From the NCBI RefSeq assembly GCF_004345675.1, contig NZ_SLWU01000013.1, positions 1 through 64,000 on the forward strand: DNA of 64,000 nt. Reading direction: 5' to 3'. The notes below the pieces were generated by a model. That model was not told the DNA's origin. It did no database searches and worked only from the letters and a program-made list of their open reading frames with translations. Shown here piece after piece: positions 45,113 through 55,021 of the stretch. The translations under genes were made by a program, and so were the position numbers. The stretch comes from Caldanaerobacter subterraneus (GTDB lineage: Bacteria; Bacillota; Thermoanaerobacteria; Thermoanaerobacterales; Thermoanaerobacteraceae). How positions within the stretch are numbered: position 1 is the first letter of the stretch; each line of letters opens with the position of its first letter.

Positions 45113-45139
45113 GCCCTATTTGTGTGTCACAAATAGGGC
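45113..45139 (-). promoter_or_regulatory. Perfect leader hairpin of smpB
   Basis: GCCCTATTTGTG / CACAAATAGGGC, a perfect 12-base stem with a 3-base loop, lies about 15-20 bases after the smpB transcription start and 30 bases before its TTG. It lacks a T run, so it could be a 5' stabiliser, a processing site or a weak stop for upstream transcripts. Confidence 0.55.
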
Positions 45140-45158
45140 CCTTTGCTGTCGCTATTAT

Positions 45159-45186
45159 ATTATAGCACATTTTTAATCCCTGTCAA
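45159..45186 (-). promoter_or_regulatory. Strong sigma-A promoter of smpB-ssrA
   Basis: Perfect TTGACA (complement of 45181-45186), 16-base spacer, perfect TATAAT (complement of 45159-45164), lying just after the stop codon of the upstream KaiC-like gene. Confidence 0.8.
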
Positions 45187-45192
45187 GTGCAA

Positions 45193-46020
45193 TTATTTTT
45201 CACTCAAAGCTTTTCCCACTTTGACTATGCCTAAATCATCTATGTGAAGAATATGCACTCTAGTATCATGCCCACACATCCTGCATCCGTCAATCCTTAT
45301 AGTCCTCACCACTTCTCCTGGCGAAACTCCATATGAAGAAGCAGTAGTTCTGCTGGCTACAATTTTTGCTAATACTATATTACAGTCCAGTATATGGGAT
45401 ACGGCGTATCCGCCTGCAGCTTCTGAAGATAACTCTTCATGGCTGCTTCTTTTCTGAGATATAAATATAGCTGTCTGATAATTATCTTTCATTACCTCAT
45501 AAAGCCTTCTCACCAATTTTCTCGCAACCATTTCCTGCCCTTCATAAAGCCCGGTGATGGAGTCTATCACGCAAGCTTTTATATTTTTTTCTCTTATTAT
45601 ATCCCCAAGCTTGGTGGTAAGCTCATCTACACTGCTTTTAAGCTCAGTTTGATGTGAAAGGTCAAGGAGGTAAATCGAATTTTCAATTTTTCCCCATTCA
45701 ATTCCCAAGCCCTTACAGCGCTGTTTCAAACCTTGCACAGTAAAAACCGCCGGGACTTCTACTGTAACAAAAAGCACATTATATCCTCTCGCCGCCTGCG
45801 TTATGGCAAACTGCTGCCCCATGAGAGTTTTCCCTGTGTCGGGCACTCCTGCTAAATGAATCACAGAAGCTGAGGGAAGCCCTTGAAGGGGTACCCTGAC
45901 TATCTCCCCTTCTTCAATTTCCGCCGTATAAAAGAGCTCATCAAGTCCGGGAATTCCAGAAGGTATGCCAAAAAGTTTAGGGGTCTTAGCAGCAACATCT
46001 CGCAAGAGTATCACTTGCAC
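45193..46020 (-). CDS. KaiC-like RecA-superfamily ATPase
   Basis: 275 residues with a single RecA/KaiC ATPase domain: FGIPSGIPGLDELFY at the front, a variant Walker A GVPDTGKT at about 58-65, Walker B KACVIDSITGLYEG, and the RecA-like SQKRSSHEE loop. Near the C terminus (about 245-255) GCRMCGHDTRVH looks like half a metal-binding site. No second KaiC domain or kinase partner nearby. GTG 46020 is preferred because GGGGGAGGTGG lies six bases upstream. Located between rnr and smpB, so a role in RNA or ribosome quality control is possible but unproven. Confidence 0.8.
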   Translation of the reverse strand: MQVILLRDVAAKTPKLFGIPSGIPGLDELFYTAEIEEGEIVRVPLQGLPSASVIHLAGVPDTGKTLMGQQFAITQAARGYNVLFVTVEVPAVFTVQGLKQRCKGLGIEWGKIENSIYLLDLSHQTELKSSVDELTTKLGDIIREKNIKACVIDSITGLYEGQEMVARKLVRRLYEVMKDNYQTAIFISQKRSSHEELSSEAAGGYAVSHILDCNIVLAKIVASRTTASSYGVSPGEVVRTIRIDGCRMCGHDTRVHILHIDDLGIVKVGKALSEK

Positions 46021-46090
46021 CGTTGCCACCTCCCCCATTTCCATATATTATCTCTCCATATATTATTTTATATTTATTTCAAAAAATTTG

Positions 46091-48217
46091 TCAACTATCT
46101 TCTTCTACCAGTACAAAATCTATCTCCCTATTATCCACATCTACATGGGCTACTTTAACGTAAACTTCTTTCCCTATAGAGTACACCTTTTTTGTCCTTT
46201 CCCCTACCAGAACATATCTTTCAGGGTCAAATACATAGTAATCATCTTCCAATGACGCTACATCCACCAATCCCTCAACGGTGTTATCGAGTTCTACAAA
46301 AAAGCCGTAACTGGTGACATTGGAAATTATGCCTTTGTACACATTTCCTACTTTATCTGCCATGTATTCCACTTTTTTGAGCTCCTCTATCTCTCTTTCT
46401 GCGGCTTCCGCAGCTCTTTCCCTTTCTGAGGCTCTTGCTGCAATATCCTCAAGGATCCTATTGTAATGTCTCTGCCTTTTTTCTGTAAGTTTTCCATTTA
46501 TGTATTCTTTTATTATCCTGTGAATCACAAGGTCTGGATATCTCCTTATAGGAGAGGTAAAATGAGTGTAATACTTTGCTGCCAAAGCGTAATGCCCTAT
46601 GTCTTCAGGACTGTACCTTGCTCTTTTCAAAGAGCGCAAGAGAAGAGTCTCTACTACTTTTTGTTCACTTTTCCCTCTGACCTGCCTTATGAGGTCCTGC
46701 AAAGCTTTGGGATGAATTTCTCCGCCTTCTACTCCCTTTATATGATATCCCAGGTTGTGGATGAATTTATTAAAAGCTAGTAGTTTCTCTATATCAGGAT
46801 GCTCGTGAATCCTGTAGACAAAAGGAACGTTTAACCAATGCATGTGTTCAGCTACCGTCTCATTGGCTGCCAGCATGAATTCTTCAATTATTTTGTGGGC
46901 AATATTTCTCTCTACCTTTACAATATCTACAGGTCTTCCCTTTTCATCCACAATCACTTTAGCTTCCGGGAAGTCAAAGTCCACACTCCCCCTTCTCTTT
47001 CTTTTTTCTAAAAGCACAAGTGCCAGTTCTTTCATTAGCTTAAAGTCTTCTACAAGATGGGAATACCTTTTTATCAGCTCTTCGTCATTTTCTTCAAGAA
47101 TTTTATAAACGCTGGTGTAAGTCATTCTCTCTTTGCTCTCTATTATGCTCTCAAAAATATCGTGGTCTACTATCTCTCCCCTTGTATTTATTTCCATTTT
47201 AACCGTGAGGCTCAACCTTTCTTCTCCCGGATTCAAACTGCATATGCCATTTGAAAGCTTTGGAGGAAGCATAGGTATCACTCTGTCGAGAAAGTAAACG
47301 CTACAACCCCTTCTAAGAGCTTCTTTGTCAAGATTTGTACCTTCTTTAACGTAATGGCTGACATCTGCTATACTGACATACAAGAGATAATTGCCGTTTG
47401 GAAGTCTTTCCACATAAACAGCGTCGTCCAAGTCTTTCGCATCTTCTCCATCAATAGTGACAAATTTTAATTTTGTGAGGTCAACCCGCCTCTTTTTTTC
47501 TTTTTCCGGTATCTCCTCTGGAAGTTCTTCCGCTTCTTTTAGAACCTCTTTAGGAAATGTCTCCGGAATGTCATAAGACCTCAAAATTGACTTTACGTCT
47601 ATCCCCGGATCTCCTTTGTACCCTAAAACTTCTATTATTTCTCCTTCAGGACTTCTTCTTCCCTCAGGCCATTTAGTAATTCTTACTACTACTTTCATTC
47701 CAGTTTTAGCGCCTTTATCTTCCCCTTTTGGAATGAATACATCTTGATGTATCTTTTTATTATCCGGTATCACAAAGCCAAAATTTTTATTTTTTTCGTA
47801 AGTTCCGACAATTGTCGTATTAGCTCTTTTTAAAATTTTTACTACTTCGCCTTCTTGGCTTTTCCCTTCAGCACCTTCTATGACCCTTACAAGAACTAGA
47901 TCTCCATCCATTGCTCCGTTCATCCCGCTAATAGGTATAAATATGTCTTTAATTCCCTGCTCTTCAGGAATTAAAAACCCATACCCTCTAGGATGTCCAT
48001 CTATTCTCCCTCTTACAAGGCCAAGCCTTTCTGGAAGGGCATATTTACCTCTTTTAGTTTTAAATACCAGTCCTTCTTTCTCCATTTCTTTCAAAGTAGC
48101 TTCTAATATTTTTCTCTGGTTGTAGTCTATGTGCAGCATGTCCATTATTTCCTCAATTTTGGAAGGTTTGTAATCTTCTTCTCTTAAAAGTTGCAATAAC
48201 CGTTCCTTTATCTTCAT
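46091..48217 (-). CDS. rnr: Ribonuclease R
   Basis: 3'-5' exoribonuclease that degrades structured RNA and helps tmRNA-linked decay. Order: N-terminal helix-turn-helix (about 1-65), two OB/cold-shock domains, RNB catalytic domain with TIDGEDAKDLDDAVYVE and CSVYFLDRVIPMLPP, and a C-terminal S1 domain (GNVYKGIISNVTSYGFFVEL). 708 residues, typical. GAGGTGT ribosome site. Follows an HD-domain gene by 14 bases and lies near smpB/ssrA, a common arrangement. Confidence 0.95.
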   Translation of the reverse strand: MKIKERLLQLLREEDYKPSKIEEIMDMLHIDYNQRKILEATLKEMEKEGLVFKTKRGKYALPERLGLVRGRIDGHPRGYGFLIPEEQGIKDIFIPISGMNGAMDGDLVLVRVIEGAEGKSQEGEVVKILKRANTTIVGTYEKNKNFGFVIPDNKKIHQDVFIPKGEDKGAKTGMKVVVRITKWPEGRRSPEGEIIEVLGYKGDPGIDVKSILRSYDIPETFPKEVLKEAEELPEEIPEKEKKRRVDLTKLKFVTIDGEDAKDLDDAVYVERLPNGNYLLYVSIADVSHYVKEGTNLDKEALRRGCSVYFLDRVIPMLPPKLSNGICSLNPGEERLSLTVKMEINTRGEIVDHDIFESIIESKERMTYTSVYKILEENDEELIKRYSHLVEDFKLMKELALVLLEKRKRRGSVDFDFPEAKVIVDEKGRPVDIVKVERNIAHKIIEEFMLAANETVAEHMHWLNVPFVYRIHEHPDIEKLLAFNKFIHNLGYHIKGVEGGEIHPKALQDLIRQVRGKSEQKVVETLLLRSLKRARYSPEDIGHYALAAKYYTHFTSPIRRYPDLVIHRIIKEYINGKLTEKRQRHYNRILEDIAARASERERAAEAAEREIEELKKVEYMADKVGNVYKGIISNVTSYGFFVELDNTVEGLVDVASLEDDYYVFDPERYVLVGERTKKVYSIGKEVYVKVAHVDVDNREIDFVLVEEDS

Positions 48218-48230
48218 TACACCTCATACC

Positions 48231-48782
48231 TCACAGTCCTATTTGTTCTGCAATTTCTTTCATGGAATTTAGACCTATCTCCAAGAATTCATCTAAAGAA
48301 ATCCCCAATTCTTCGCAGGTCTTTATCTGATCTCTGTTGGCACCTTTTGCGAAAGTCTTATCCTTAAATTTTTTCTTTAAAGAGCTTACCTTTACCTCTT
48401 CTAATTTTCTTGAAGGCATAACATAAGCGGTAGCTACAATAAGCCCTGAGAGAGGATCTGCTGCAAAAAGCGCCTTATCCAGTAACGTCTTTCTCTCAAC
48501 ACCGTGAATTTCGTTGTGAGCGATTACCGCTTGAACAATTTCTTCATCAAATCCCAGCTCTTTTAGGATTTCTCCTCCTCTTATGCTGTGTAGCTCTGGA
48601 TTGTCCTTTGTCTCTTCATAGTCGATGTCATGGACTATTCCTGTAACCACCCATTTTTCCACGTCCTGTCCAAGCCTTTTAGCAAGTCCTCCCATTATAG
48701 CACCTGTAGCTATCATATGGTTGATAAGGGTTTCGTCCGACACATACTCCTTGACTAAAGCTAATGCTTTTTCTCTGTCCAA
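48231..48782 (-). CDS. HD-domain protein (putative phosphohydrolase)
   Basis: 183 residues, one HD domain: MIATGAIMGGLAKRL, TGIVHDIDYEETKDNPE (His-Asp pair), AVIAHNEIHG and LFAADPLSGLIVA. Similar to small YedJ/COG2316-type HD hydrolases acting on nucleotides; substrate unknown. The TTG at 48782 is chosen because GGAGGG lies 7 bases upstream inside the longer reading. Upstream of rnr in the same transcript. Confidence 0.8.
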   Translation of the reverse strand: MDREKALALVKEYVSDETLINHMIATGAIMGGLAKRLGQDVEKWVVTGIVHDIDYEETKDNPELHSIRGGEILKELGFDEEIVQAVIAHNEIHGVERKTLLDKALFAADPLSGLIVATAYVMPSRKLEEVKVSSLKKKFKDKTFAKGANRDQIKTCEELGISLDEFLEIGLNSMKEIAEQIGL

Positions 48783-48840
48783 TTTTAATCCCTCCATTAT
48801 TAAATTGCCATTTTTACTTAATATTATAACATGTTCTCTG

Positions 48841-48878
48841 AAAAAACAATACAAAGGCAGCGCAAAAGCTGCCTTTGT
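48841..48878 (-). terminator. Terminator of ccpN-ppsR-ppdK operon
   Basis: ACAAAGGCAGC / GCTGCCTTTGT perfect stem, then ATTGTTTTTTC on the minus strand, just after the ppdK stop. Confidence 0.85.
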
Positions 48879-48881
48879 AAG

Positions 48882-51509
48882 TTAATTTCCGTATTTTATA
48901 GCTGCCTGTGCAGCTGCCAATCTTGCAATAGGCACTCTGTAAGGTGAAGCAGATACATAGTCTAATCCCACTCTGTGGCAGAACTCTATGGAAGATGGGT
49001 CTCCACCGTGCTCTCCGCATATTCCTACTTCGAGGTCTGGTCTCGTCTGCTTGCCAAGCTTTGTGCCCATCTCTACAAGTTTGCCTACACCTTCCTGATC
49101 TAACTTTTCAAATGGGTCAAATTCGTATATCTTTTTCTCATAGTAAGTCTCCAAGAATTTACCAGCGTCATCCCTTGAGAATCCGAAGGTCATCTGAGTT
49201 AAGTCGTTTGTACCAAAGGAGAAGAATTCAGCTTCTTTAGCGATCTTATCTGCAGTTAATGCTGCTCTTGGCACTTCTACCATTGTACCTACAAGGTATT
49301 TTAGTTCAATACCACTTTGTTTTATTATTTCATCTGCTACTTTTACAATTATGTCTTTCAAGTACTTGAACTCTTTCAATTCGCCCACAAGTGGTATCAT
49401 TATCTGGGGTTTGACGTCTTTGCCGGTTCTCTTCTTCACATTTATTGCAGCCTCTATTATAGCTCTAGTCTGCATTTCAGCTATCTCAGGATATGTTACG
49501 GCCAATCTACATCCTCTGTGTCCAAGCATTGGATTGAACTCTTTCAGGCTCTCTACTGTAGCCTTTAATTCTTCGAATGGAACGCCCATGTCTTCAGCAA
49601 GTTCCCTTATTTCCTCGTCAAGGTGTGGCAAGAATTCGTGAAGTGGTGGGTCCAAAAGCCTTATAGTAACAGGATATTCGCCCATTATCTCAAACAGCTG
49701 TTCAAAATCTGACCTCTGCATAGGCAGTATCTTCTCTAATGCCTTTCTCCTCTGCTCCTCTGTCTTGGCTATAATCATCTCTCTCATAGCAGGAATTCTT
49801 TCTTCATCAAAGAACATGTGCTCTGTCCTAGCAAGTCCAATTCCCTCTGCGCCAAATTCAAGAGCAATCTTTGCATCTCTTGGCGTGTCCGCATTTGCTT
49901 TGACTCTCAGTCTTCTGTACTTGTCTGCCCAGCCCATCAGTATAGCAAAGTCTCCGCTTATTTCAGGTGTCACTGTCTTTATTTCTCCGATGTACACATT
50001 GCCAGTGCTACCATCTATTGATATGTAGTCTCCTTCGCGCACAACTATATCGCCAATTCTCATTACCTTCGCCTGCTCGTCTATTCTCGCATCTCCACAT
50101 CCAACTACGCAGGGAGTACCCATTCCTCTTGCTACAACAGCAGCGTGAGATGTCATTCCACCGCGAGTTGTGAGTATTCCTTCTGCGGAGGCCATACCTT
50201 CAATATCGTCAGGAGAGGTCTCTGTCCTTACAAGTATTACCTTTTCTCCCGATTTTGCAGCAGCAACTGCTTCATCAGCTGTAAAGTACACCTTTCCTGA
50301 AGCAGCACCAGGAGATGCAGGCAATCCTTTGGCAACAGGTTTGGCAGCCTTTAACGCTTCTGGCTCAAAAGTAGGATGCAAGAGCTGGTCTAGCTGTTTT
50401 GGATCTACTCTTAATACAGCTGTCTTTTCGTCAATTAGGCCTTCTCTTACAAGGTCAACAGCTATCTTTATAGCGGCCTGAGCAGTTCTCTTACCATTTC
50501 TTGTCTGTAGCATGTAGAGTTTTCCTCTTTCAATGGTAAACTCTATATCCTGCATGTCTTTGTAGTGTTTCTCCAGCTTCTCAGCAATTTCTACAAACTG
50601 GTTATAAACTTCTGGCATTGTCTCTTTCAAGGTAGAAATTGGTTGAGGCGTTCTTATACCTGCAACCACGTCTTCGCCCTGAGCGTTCATCAAGAATTCA
50701 CCAAATAGAGCTTTTTCACCAGTTGCGGGATTTCTTGTGAATGCAACGCCAGTACCAGAATCGTTACCCATGTTGCCAAATACCATTGATTGCACGTTTA
50801 CTGCTGTTCCCCAGTCGCTCGGTATATCATTTAACCTTCTGTAGACTATAGCTCTCGGGTTGTTCCAGGACCTGAAAACAGCCTTCACAGCTTCCAAAAG
50901 CTGCTCTTGAGGGTCCTGTGGGAAGTCTACTCCCTTTTCCTGTTTATATAATTCTTTGAATCTCTTTACAACTTCTTTTAAATCCTCTGCTGTAAGGTCT
51001 GTGTCAAACTTAGCACCTCTTTTTTCCTTGATCTCATCTAAAATAGCTTCAAATTTGTTCTTGTCAATCCCCATAACTACGTCGGAGAACATCTGGATGA
51101 ACCTTCTGTAGCTGTCATAAGCAAATCTCTCGTTGTTAGTTGCTCTTGCAAGGCCCTCTACGGTCTCGTCGTTCAAGCCAAGGTTTAAAATGGTATCCAT
51201 CATTCCAGGCATTGAAACCCTTGCGCCGGACCTGACAGATACGAGAAGCGGGTTATTTGGGTCTCCAAATTTTTTCCCAGTAACCTCTTCTAACTTCTTC
51301 ATGTACTCATGAATCTGCTCAACTATCTCTGGTGCAATTGTCTCCCCATCTTCATAGTATCTTGTACAAGCCTCTGTGGTAACTGTAAACCCTGGCGGAA
51401 CAGGTAATCCCAATCTCGTCATTTCGGCTAAATTTGCACCTTTTCCTCCCAAGAGGTCTCTCATTGAGGCGTCGCCTTCATTGAAAAAATACACATATTT
51501 TTTAGTCAT
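48882..51509 (-). CDS. ppdK: Pyruvate, phosphate dikinase
   Basis: Interconverts pyruvate, ATP and phosphate with PEP, AMP and PPi. N-terminal ATP-grasp region begins [20 protein letters not shown]; the swivelling His domain has [17 protein letters not shown] with the catalytic His next to a regulatory Thr/Ser; the C-terminal PEP barrel has [12 protein letters not shown] and GICGEHGGD. 875 residues, the expected length. Its ATG overlaps the ppsR stop (ATGA). Allows glycolytic or gluconeogenic flux using PPi. Confidence 0.97.
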   Translation of the reverse strand: MTKKYVYFFNEGDASMRDLLGGKGANLAEMTRLGLPVPPGFTVTTEACTRYYEDGETIAPEIVEQIHEYMKKLEEVTGKKFGDPNNPLLVSVRSGARVSMPGMMDTILNLGLNDETVEGLARATNNERFAYDSYRRFIQMFSDVVMGIDKNKFEAILDEIKEKRGAKFDTDLTAEDLKEVVKRFKELYKQEKGVDFPQDPQEQLLEAVKAVFRSWNNPRAIVYRRLNDIPSDWGTAVNVQSMVFGNMGNDSGTGVAFTRNPATGEKALFGEFLMNAQGEDVVAGIRTPQPISTLKETMPEVYNQFVEIAEKLEKHYKDMQDIEFTIERGKLYMLQTRNGKRTAQAAIKIAVDLVREGLIDEKTAVLRVDPKQLDQLLHPTFEPEALKAAKPVAKGLPASPGAASGKVYFTADEAVAAAKSGEKVILVRTETSPDDIEGMASAEGILTTRGGMTSHAAVVARGMGTPCVVGCGDARIDEQAKVMRIGDIVVREGDYISIDGSTGNVYIGEIKTVTPEISGDFAILMGWADKYRRLRVKANADTPRDAKIALEFGAEGIGLARTEHMFFDEERIPAMREMIIAKTEEQRRKALEKILPMQRSDFEQLFEIMGEYPVTIRLLDPPLHEFLPHLDEEIRELAEDMGVPFEELKATVESLKEFNPMLGHRGCRLAVTYPEIAEMQTRAIIEAAINVKKRTGKDVKPQIMIPLVGELKEFKYLKDIIVKVADEIIKQSGIELKYLVGTMVEVPRAALTADKIAKEAEFFSFGTNDLTQMTFGFSRDDAGKFLETYYEKKIYEFDPFEKLDQEGVGKLVEMGTKLGKQTRPDLEVGICGEHGGDPSSIEFCHRVGLDYVSASPYRVPIARLAAAQAAIKYGN

Positions 51510-52318
51510 GTACTCTCTCCTCCTCTTAACACGTTTAATATTATGTTAGCTGTCTCCTCTACAGCCTTATTGGTAACATCTATCACTGTGCAGCCTAACT
51601 TTTGCATCACCTCCTCAGCATACTGTATCTCTTTTTTAACCCTTTCTTCTGTAGCGTAAAGAGCATTGTCATTAAGGCCTAGAGATTTAAGCCTTTCTTT
51701 TCTTATTTTCACCAAAACTTCAGGGTCTATAGTAAGTCCAAAGATCTTCTTGGGATTTATTTCAAAAAGCTCCCTCGGCGGCTCAATCTCAGGAACCAGA
51801 GGCAAATTGGCAGCCTTTATATATTTGTGAGCCAAGTACATGCAAAGGGGAGTTTTAGAAGTCCTTGATACTCCTATCACAACCACATCTGCTAATAGTA
51901 TTCCCATCGGGTCTTTTCCATCATCATATTTTACTGCAAATTCTATCACTTCTATTTTCTTTAGATAGTCCTCTTTGCTGTCCCTCAAAAGCTCTGTATG
52001 GGGTGATATGCCAGTGCTGTCCTCTATAGCATCTATAACTGGTCCCATTACATCAACTATCTTTATTCCAAATTTCTGGGCCTTCTTTTGGAGATATTCT
52101 TTTAGCTCTTTTACTACCATTGTGTGTATTATTATGCTGTTTGAATCATTAGCTGCTTCCATTACAATATCTTCAATTTGGTTAATATCCCCGACATAGG
52201 AATACTTCTTTATTTTTTCAATAAAAGTATCAAAATGAGCAGCAGCAATGCTTGCGATGTTCTCCGCAGTGTCTACATTGGAATCGGACACTAAGTATAT
52301 CGATACTCCTTCTTGCAT
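51506..52318 (-). CDS. ppsR: PPDK/PEP-synthase regulatory protein (DUF299 kinase/phosphorylase)
   Basis: Bifunctional ADP-dependent kinase and Pi-dependent phosphorylase that switches PPDK off and on at the Thr beside its catalytic His. P-loop [18 protein letters not shown] is the family hallmark; IYLVSDSN starts the N-terminal domain. 270 residues. Lies directly upstream of ppdK with an ATGA overlap, and downstream of ccpN, as in other Firmicutes. Confidence 0.94.
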   Translation of the reverse strand: MQEGVSIYLVSDSNVDTAENIASIAAAHFDTFIEKIKKYSYVGDINQIEDIVMEAANDSNSIIIHTMVVKELKEYLQKKAQKFGIKIVDVMGPVIDAIEDSTGISPHTELLRDSKEDYLKKIEVIEFAVKYDDGKDPMGILLADVVVIGVSRTSKTPLCMYLAHKYIKAANLPLVPEIEPPRELFEINPKKIFGLTIDPEVLVKIRKERLKSLGLNDNALYATEERVKKEIQYAEEVMQKLGCTVIDVTNKAVEETANIILNVLRGGEST

Positions 52319-52329
52319 CCACAGTCCCC

Positions 52330-52989
52330 CTAACCTTCCCCTAGCTTCACAAAAAGTCTGGTTATATTGGTCTTTGACAGTCTACCTGTCACCTTGTACC
52401 CCTGTTTTCCATCTTTCCCCACTACAGGTTCCACAACAGGGAGGCTGTCCACTTCATGCTCAATAATCTTCACAGCAGCGTTATACACAGGCTCATCGTC
52501 GTAAGTTGTGATGATGTTCGGCATCCGGGTCATAATTATTCCCACCGGGACCTTATAAATATCGGTATTGCCTATAGCAATTTTTAAAAAATCCTTTCTG
52601 GATACAGCGCCGGTTAAAAATCCACCATCCTGTACGAAAATTGTCCCAACATCCTTTAAAAAAAGAGTTACAATCGCATCATACACGGGAGTACTTTCTT
52701 CTACCACTACAGGCACCGACTTTACATCTTTTACCTTTATGCTTTTTATATAATCCTGTATCAGACTAAGGGGTGATTTTCCAGTGTAAAAATAGCCGAC
52801 TTTAGGTCTCGCTTCCAAGATCCCGGACATAGTCAAGATCGCCAGATCCGGTCTTAATGTGGCTCGAGTTACATTCAGTTTTTCAGCAATCTGTTCTCCT
52901 GTAATGGGTTGATATTTCTTTACAATATCGATAATGATCTGCTGTCTAGGCGTCAGTTGAATCTTTATCACCCCTTCAAAAGTTTTCAT
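52330..52989 (-). CDS. ccpN: CcpN-like transcriptional repressor with CBS domains
   Basis: Controls gluconeogenic genes. N-terminal winged helix (about 10-65) includes [22 protein letters not shown]; two CBS domains follow (about 80-215, [20 protein letters not shown] and [13 protein letters not shown]), which sense nucleotides. About 210-219 residues, like Bacillus CcpN. Start is uncertain: the ATG at 52989 has no ribosome site, while GGGGTGA lies five bases before an ATT at 52962 that matches the N terminus of homologues. First gene of the ccpN-ppsR-ppdK operon. Confidence 0.9.
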   Translation of the reverse strand: MKTFEGVIKIQLTPRQQIIIDIVKKYQPITGEQIAEKLNVTRATLRPDLAILTMSGILEARPKVGYFYTGKSPLSLIQDYIKSIKVKDVKSVPVVVEESTPVYDAIVTLFLKDVGTIFVQDGGFLTGAVSRKDFLKIAIGNTDIYKVPVGIIMTRMPNIITTYDDEPVYNAAVKIIEHEVDSLPVVEPVVGKDGKQGYKVTGRLSKTNITRLFVKLGEG

Positions 52990-53026
52990 AAACGTTTTCT
53001 GGTCTTCTGTTTAACACTTTACTATA

Positions 53027-53055
53027 ATTATACCACAAAATAAAGGCATAACCAA
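53027..53055 (-). promoter_or_regulatory. Promoter of ccpN-ppsR-ppdK operon
   Basis: TTGGTT (complement of 53050-53055), 17-base spacer, perfect TATAAT (complement of 53027-53032). Confidence 0.7.
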
Positions 53056-53076
53056 CTTGTTTTTTAATTTTTAAGA

Positions 53077-53106
53077 AAGGGAAATCAGCGAAAACTGATT
53101 CCCCTT
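53077..53106 (-). terminator. Terminator of glyS
   Basis: AAGGGGAATCAG / CTGATTTCCCTT stem with one mismatch and a T-rich tail (TTCTTAAAAATT) on the minus strand, at the glyS stop. Confidence 0.7.
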
Positions 53107-54490
53107 AAAACTTGAGTTTCTCCTCCAGGTATTTATCCACTTGGTCTATGTCTATCCTTATTTGCTCCATAGTATCTCTGTCTCTTATTGTAACTTTGTG
53201 GTCATTTTCTGAGTCAAAATCGTAAGTTACGCAGAAAGGCGTTCCAATCTCATCCTGTCTTCTATACCTTCTTCCTATGCTACCTGATTCGTCATACTCT
53301 GCAGGAAACTTCTTTTTAAGGTCTAAGTAGATTTTATAAGCTGCTTCATTAAGCTTCTTGGAAAGAGGGAAAACCGCCACTTTAACAGGTGCGATAGCTG
53401 GGTGAAGCCTTAAAACTACTCTTGTTTCTCCTTCCACTTCCTCTTCATCGTAAGCATCAACCAAAAAAGCAAGCATTAGTCTATCCACTCCCACTGAAGG
53501 CTCAATACAATAGGGTATGTACTTTTCTCCTGTGACAGGGTCAGTGTAAGTCATGTCTTCTCCCGAATGTTCCATATGCTGTCTTAAATCATAGTCAGTT
53601 CTATTAGCAATTCCCCACAGTTCTCCCCATCCAAAGGGAAAATTGTACTCTATGTCGGTTGTGGCAGTGCTGTAATGAGACAGCTCTTCTTTTTTGTGGT
53701 CTCTGAACCTTAAATTCTCCCTCTTTAAGCCAAATTCTACAAGCCAATCCATGCAAAATTGTCTCCAGTAATTGAACCACTCCATGTCTTCCCCTGGCTT
53801 ACAGAAAAATTCCAGCTCCATCTGTTCAAATTCCCTCGTTCTAAATATGAAATTGCCAGGCGTAATTTCATTTCTAAAAGATTTGCCAATCTGCCCGATA
53901 CCAAAAGGAATTTTCTTGCGGCTTGTCCTCTGGACATTTTTAAAATTCACAAATATTCCCTGAGCTGTCTCAGGCCTCAAAAAAACTTCAGATTTTGAAT
54001 CCTCTGTAACCCCTACATAAGTTTTAAACATCAGGTTAAACTTCCTTATCTCTGTAAAATTGTGGGCTCCACACTTGGGACATGGAACTTTGTGCTCTTT
54101 TATAAATTCCATCATCTGCTCATTTGTCCATCCTTCAATCGAAATATCAAGTCCCTTTTCTTTTATGTAATCTTCAATTAGCTGGTCAGCTCTGAAGCGA
54201 GACTTGCATTCCTTGCAGTCCATCAGAGGATCGCTAAAACTAGCCACGTGACCTGAAGCAACCCACACTTCTCTGTTCATCAAAATAGCAGAATCAATTC
54301 CCACATTATAAGGGCTTTCCTGTATAAATTTCTTCCACCATATCCTTTTTATATTGTTTTTCATCTCCACTCCCAAAGGCCCATAGTCCCATGTGTTCGC
54401 AAGCCCGCCGTATATCTCAGACCCAGGAAACACAAAACCCCTGTTTTTTGCAAGAGCCACTATTTTATCCATTGTAACTTTGACAGGCAT
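53105..54490 (-). CDS. glyS: Glycyl-tRNA synthetase (dimeric type)
   Basis: Class II aminoacyl-tRNA synthetase charging tRNA-Gly. [14 protein letters not shown] (motif 1 region), [17 protein letters not shown] (motif 2), [10 protein letters not shown] (motif 3), C-terminal anticodon-binding domain from about 360. A CxxC...CxxC-type insertion ([18 protein letters not shown]) may bind zinc. 461 residues, the alpha-2 form. ATG 54490 is chosen because AAAGGAGTG precedes it. The 100-base leader contains no T-box. Confidence 0.96.
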   Translation of the reverse strand: MPVKVTMDKIVALAKNRGFVFPGSEIYGGLANTWDYGPLGVEMKNNIKRIWWKKFIQESPYNVGIDSAILMNREVWVASGHVASFSDPLMDCKECKSRFRADQLIEDYIKEKGLDISIEGWTNEQMMEFIKEHKVPCPKCGAHNFTEIRKFNLMFKTYVGVTEDSKSEVFLRPETAQGIFVNFKNVQRTSRKKIPFGIGQIGKSFRNEITPGNFIFRTREFEQMELEFFCKPGEDMEWFNYWRQFCMDWLVEFGLKRENLRFRDHKKEELSHYSTATTDIEYNFPFGWGELWGIANRTDYDLRQHMEHSGEDMTYTDPVTGEKYIPYCIEPSVGVDRLMLAFLVDAYDEEEVEGETRVVLRLHPAIAPVKVAVFPLSKKLNEAAYKIYLDLKKKFPAEYDESGSIGRRYRRQDEIGTPFCVTYDFDSENDHKVTIRDRDTMEQIRIDIDQVDKYLEEKLKF

Positions 54491-54516
54491 CAATAACACT
54501 CCTTTTCCCAATTATA

Positions 54517-54553
54517 CAAAAACCCTTCATCCCCTTTCGGGGAGAAAGGTTTT
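54517..54553 (-). terminator. Terminator hairpin between DUF4342 gene and glyS
   Basis: AAACCTTTCTCCCC / GGGGatGAAGGGTTT stem with imperfections, then TTTTGTATAAT on the minus strand. The following TATAAT may begin the glyS transcript. Confidence 0.6.
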
Positions 54554-54593
54554 AGCATTACTTATTTTAGAATATCAAATTGAGTAATATATG

Positions 54594-55004
54594 TCAATCA
54601 TTTTTCTTCTCTTCTTTTAAAACTATAACACTTTTATCGTATTTTTCTACCTCTATGGTACAGTTAGCCAGAAAAGCCACCGCCGCTCCCAAAAGTGTAA
54701 GCTGCGGTATTACTACTGTTGAAATGGCTCCTGCAGTGACAGGGATCTCTAAAAGGACTTTATCATCCTTTTTGATTCTTATCTTTGTGACATTCCCTTT
54801 CTTAATGAGGTCTTTTATCTTATCCATTACCTCTGTGCCTGCTACTGTAAAAGACTCTGTCCAACTTTTTCTGTTCTCTTCAATGTATATTAAGGCGTCC
54901 ACCACATTTCCATTGGCTTTTTCCAGAGCCTCTTTTGCCTCTTTGTAACTTACCCCCGTTCTCTCCACAATCATGTCTATTTTTTCCAGTTGTTCGTCCA
55001 CCAT
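54594..55004 (-). CDS. DUF4342 domain protein with UBA-like N terminus
   Basis: 136 residues. Residues 1-45 (MIVERTGVSYKEAKEALEKA then NGNVVDALIYIEE) look like a UBA/TS-N helical bundle as in EF-Ts. The remainder is the DUF4342 domain with a basic strand (VTKIRIKKDDKVLLEIPV) and a hydrophobic segment (VVIPQLTLLGAAVAFLANCT) that may touch the membrane. GGGAGGGAG ribosome site. Follows recO in the era-recO gene series; function unknown. Confidence 0.75.
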   Translation of the reverse strand: MVDEQLEKIDMIVERTGVSYKEAKEALEKANGNVVDALIYIEENRKSWTESFTVAGTEVMDKIKDLIKKGNVTKIRIKKDDKVLLEIPVTAGAISTVVIPQLTLLGAAVAFLANCTIEVEKYDKSVIVLKEEKKND

Positions 55005-55021
55005 TCTTCTCCCTCCCTTCT

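Noticed and set aside
49317-50481. Several long plus-strand ORFs opposite ppdK
   Set aside because: They lie antisense to a well-conserved enzyme, have no ribosome sites and look like low-complexity shadows of its codon pattern.
54491-54593. T-box leader for glyS
   Set aside because: The gap is about 100 bases, taken up by a terminator hairpin, and no T-box core (AGGGTGGNACCGCG-like) is present.
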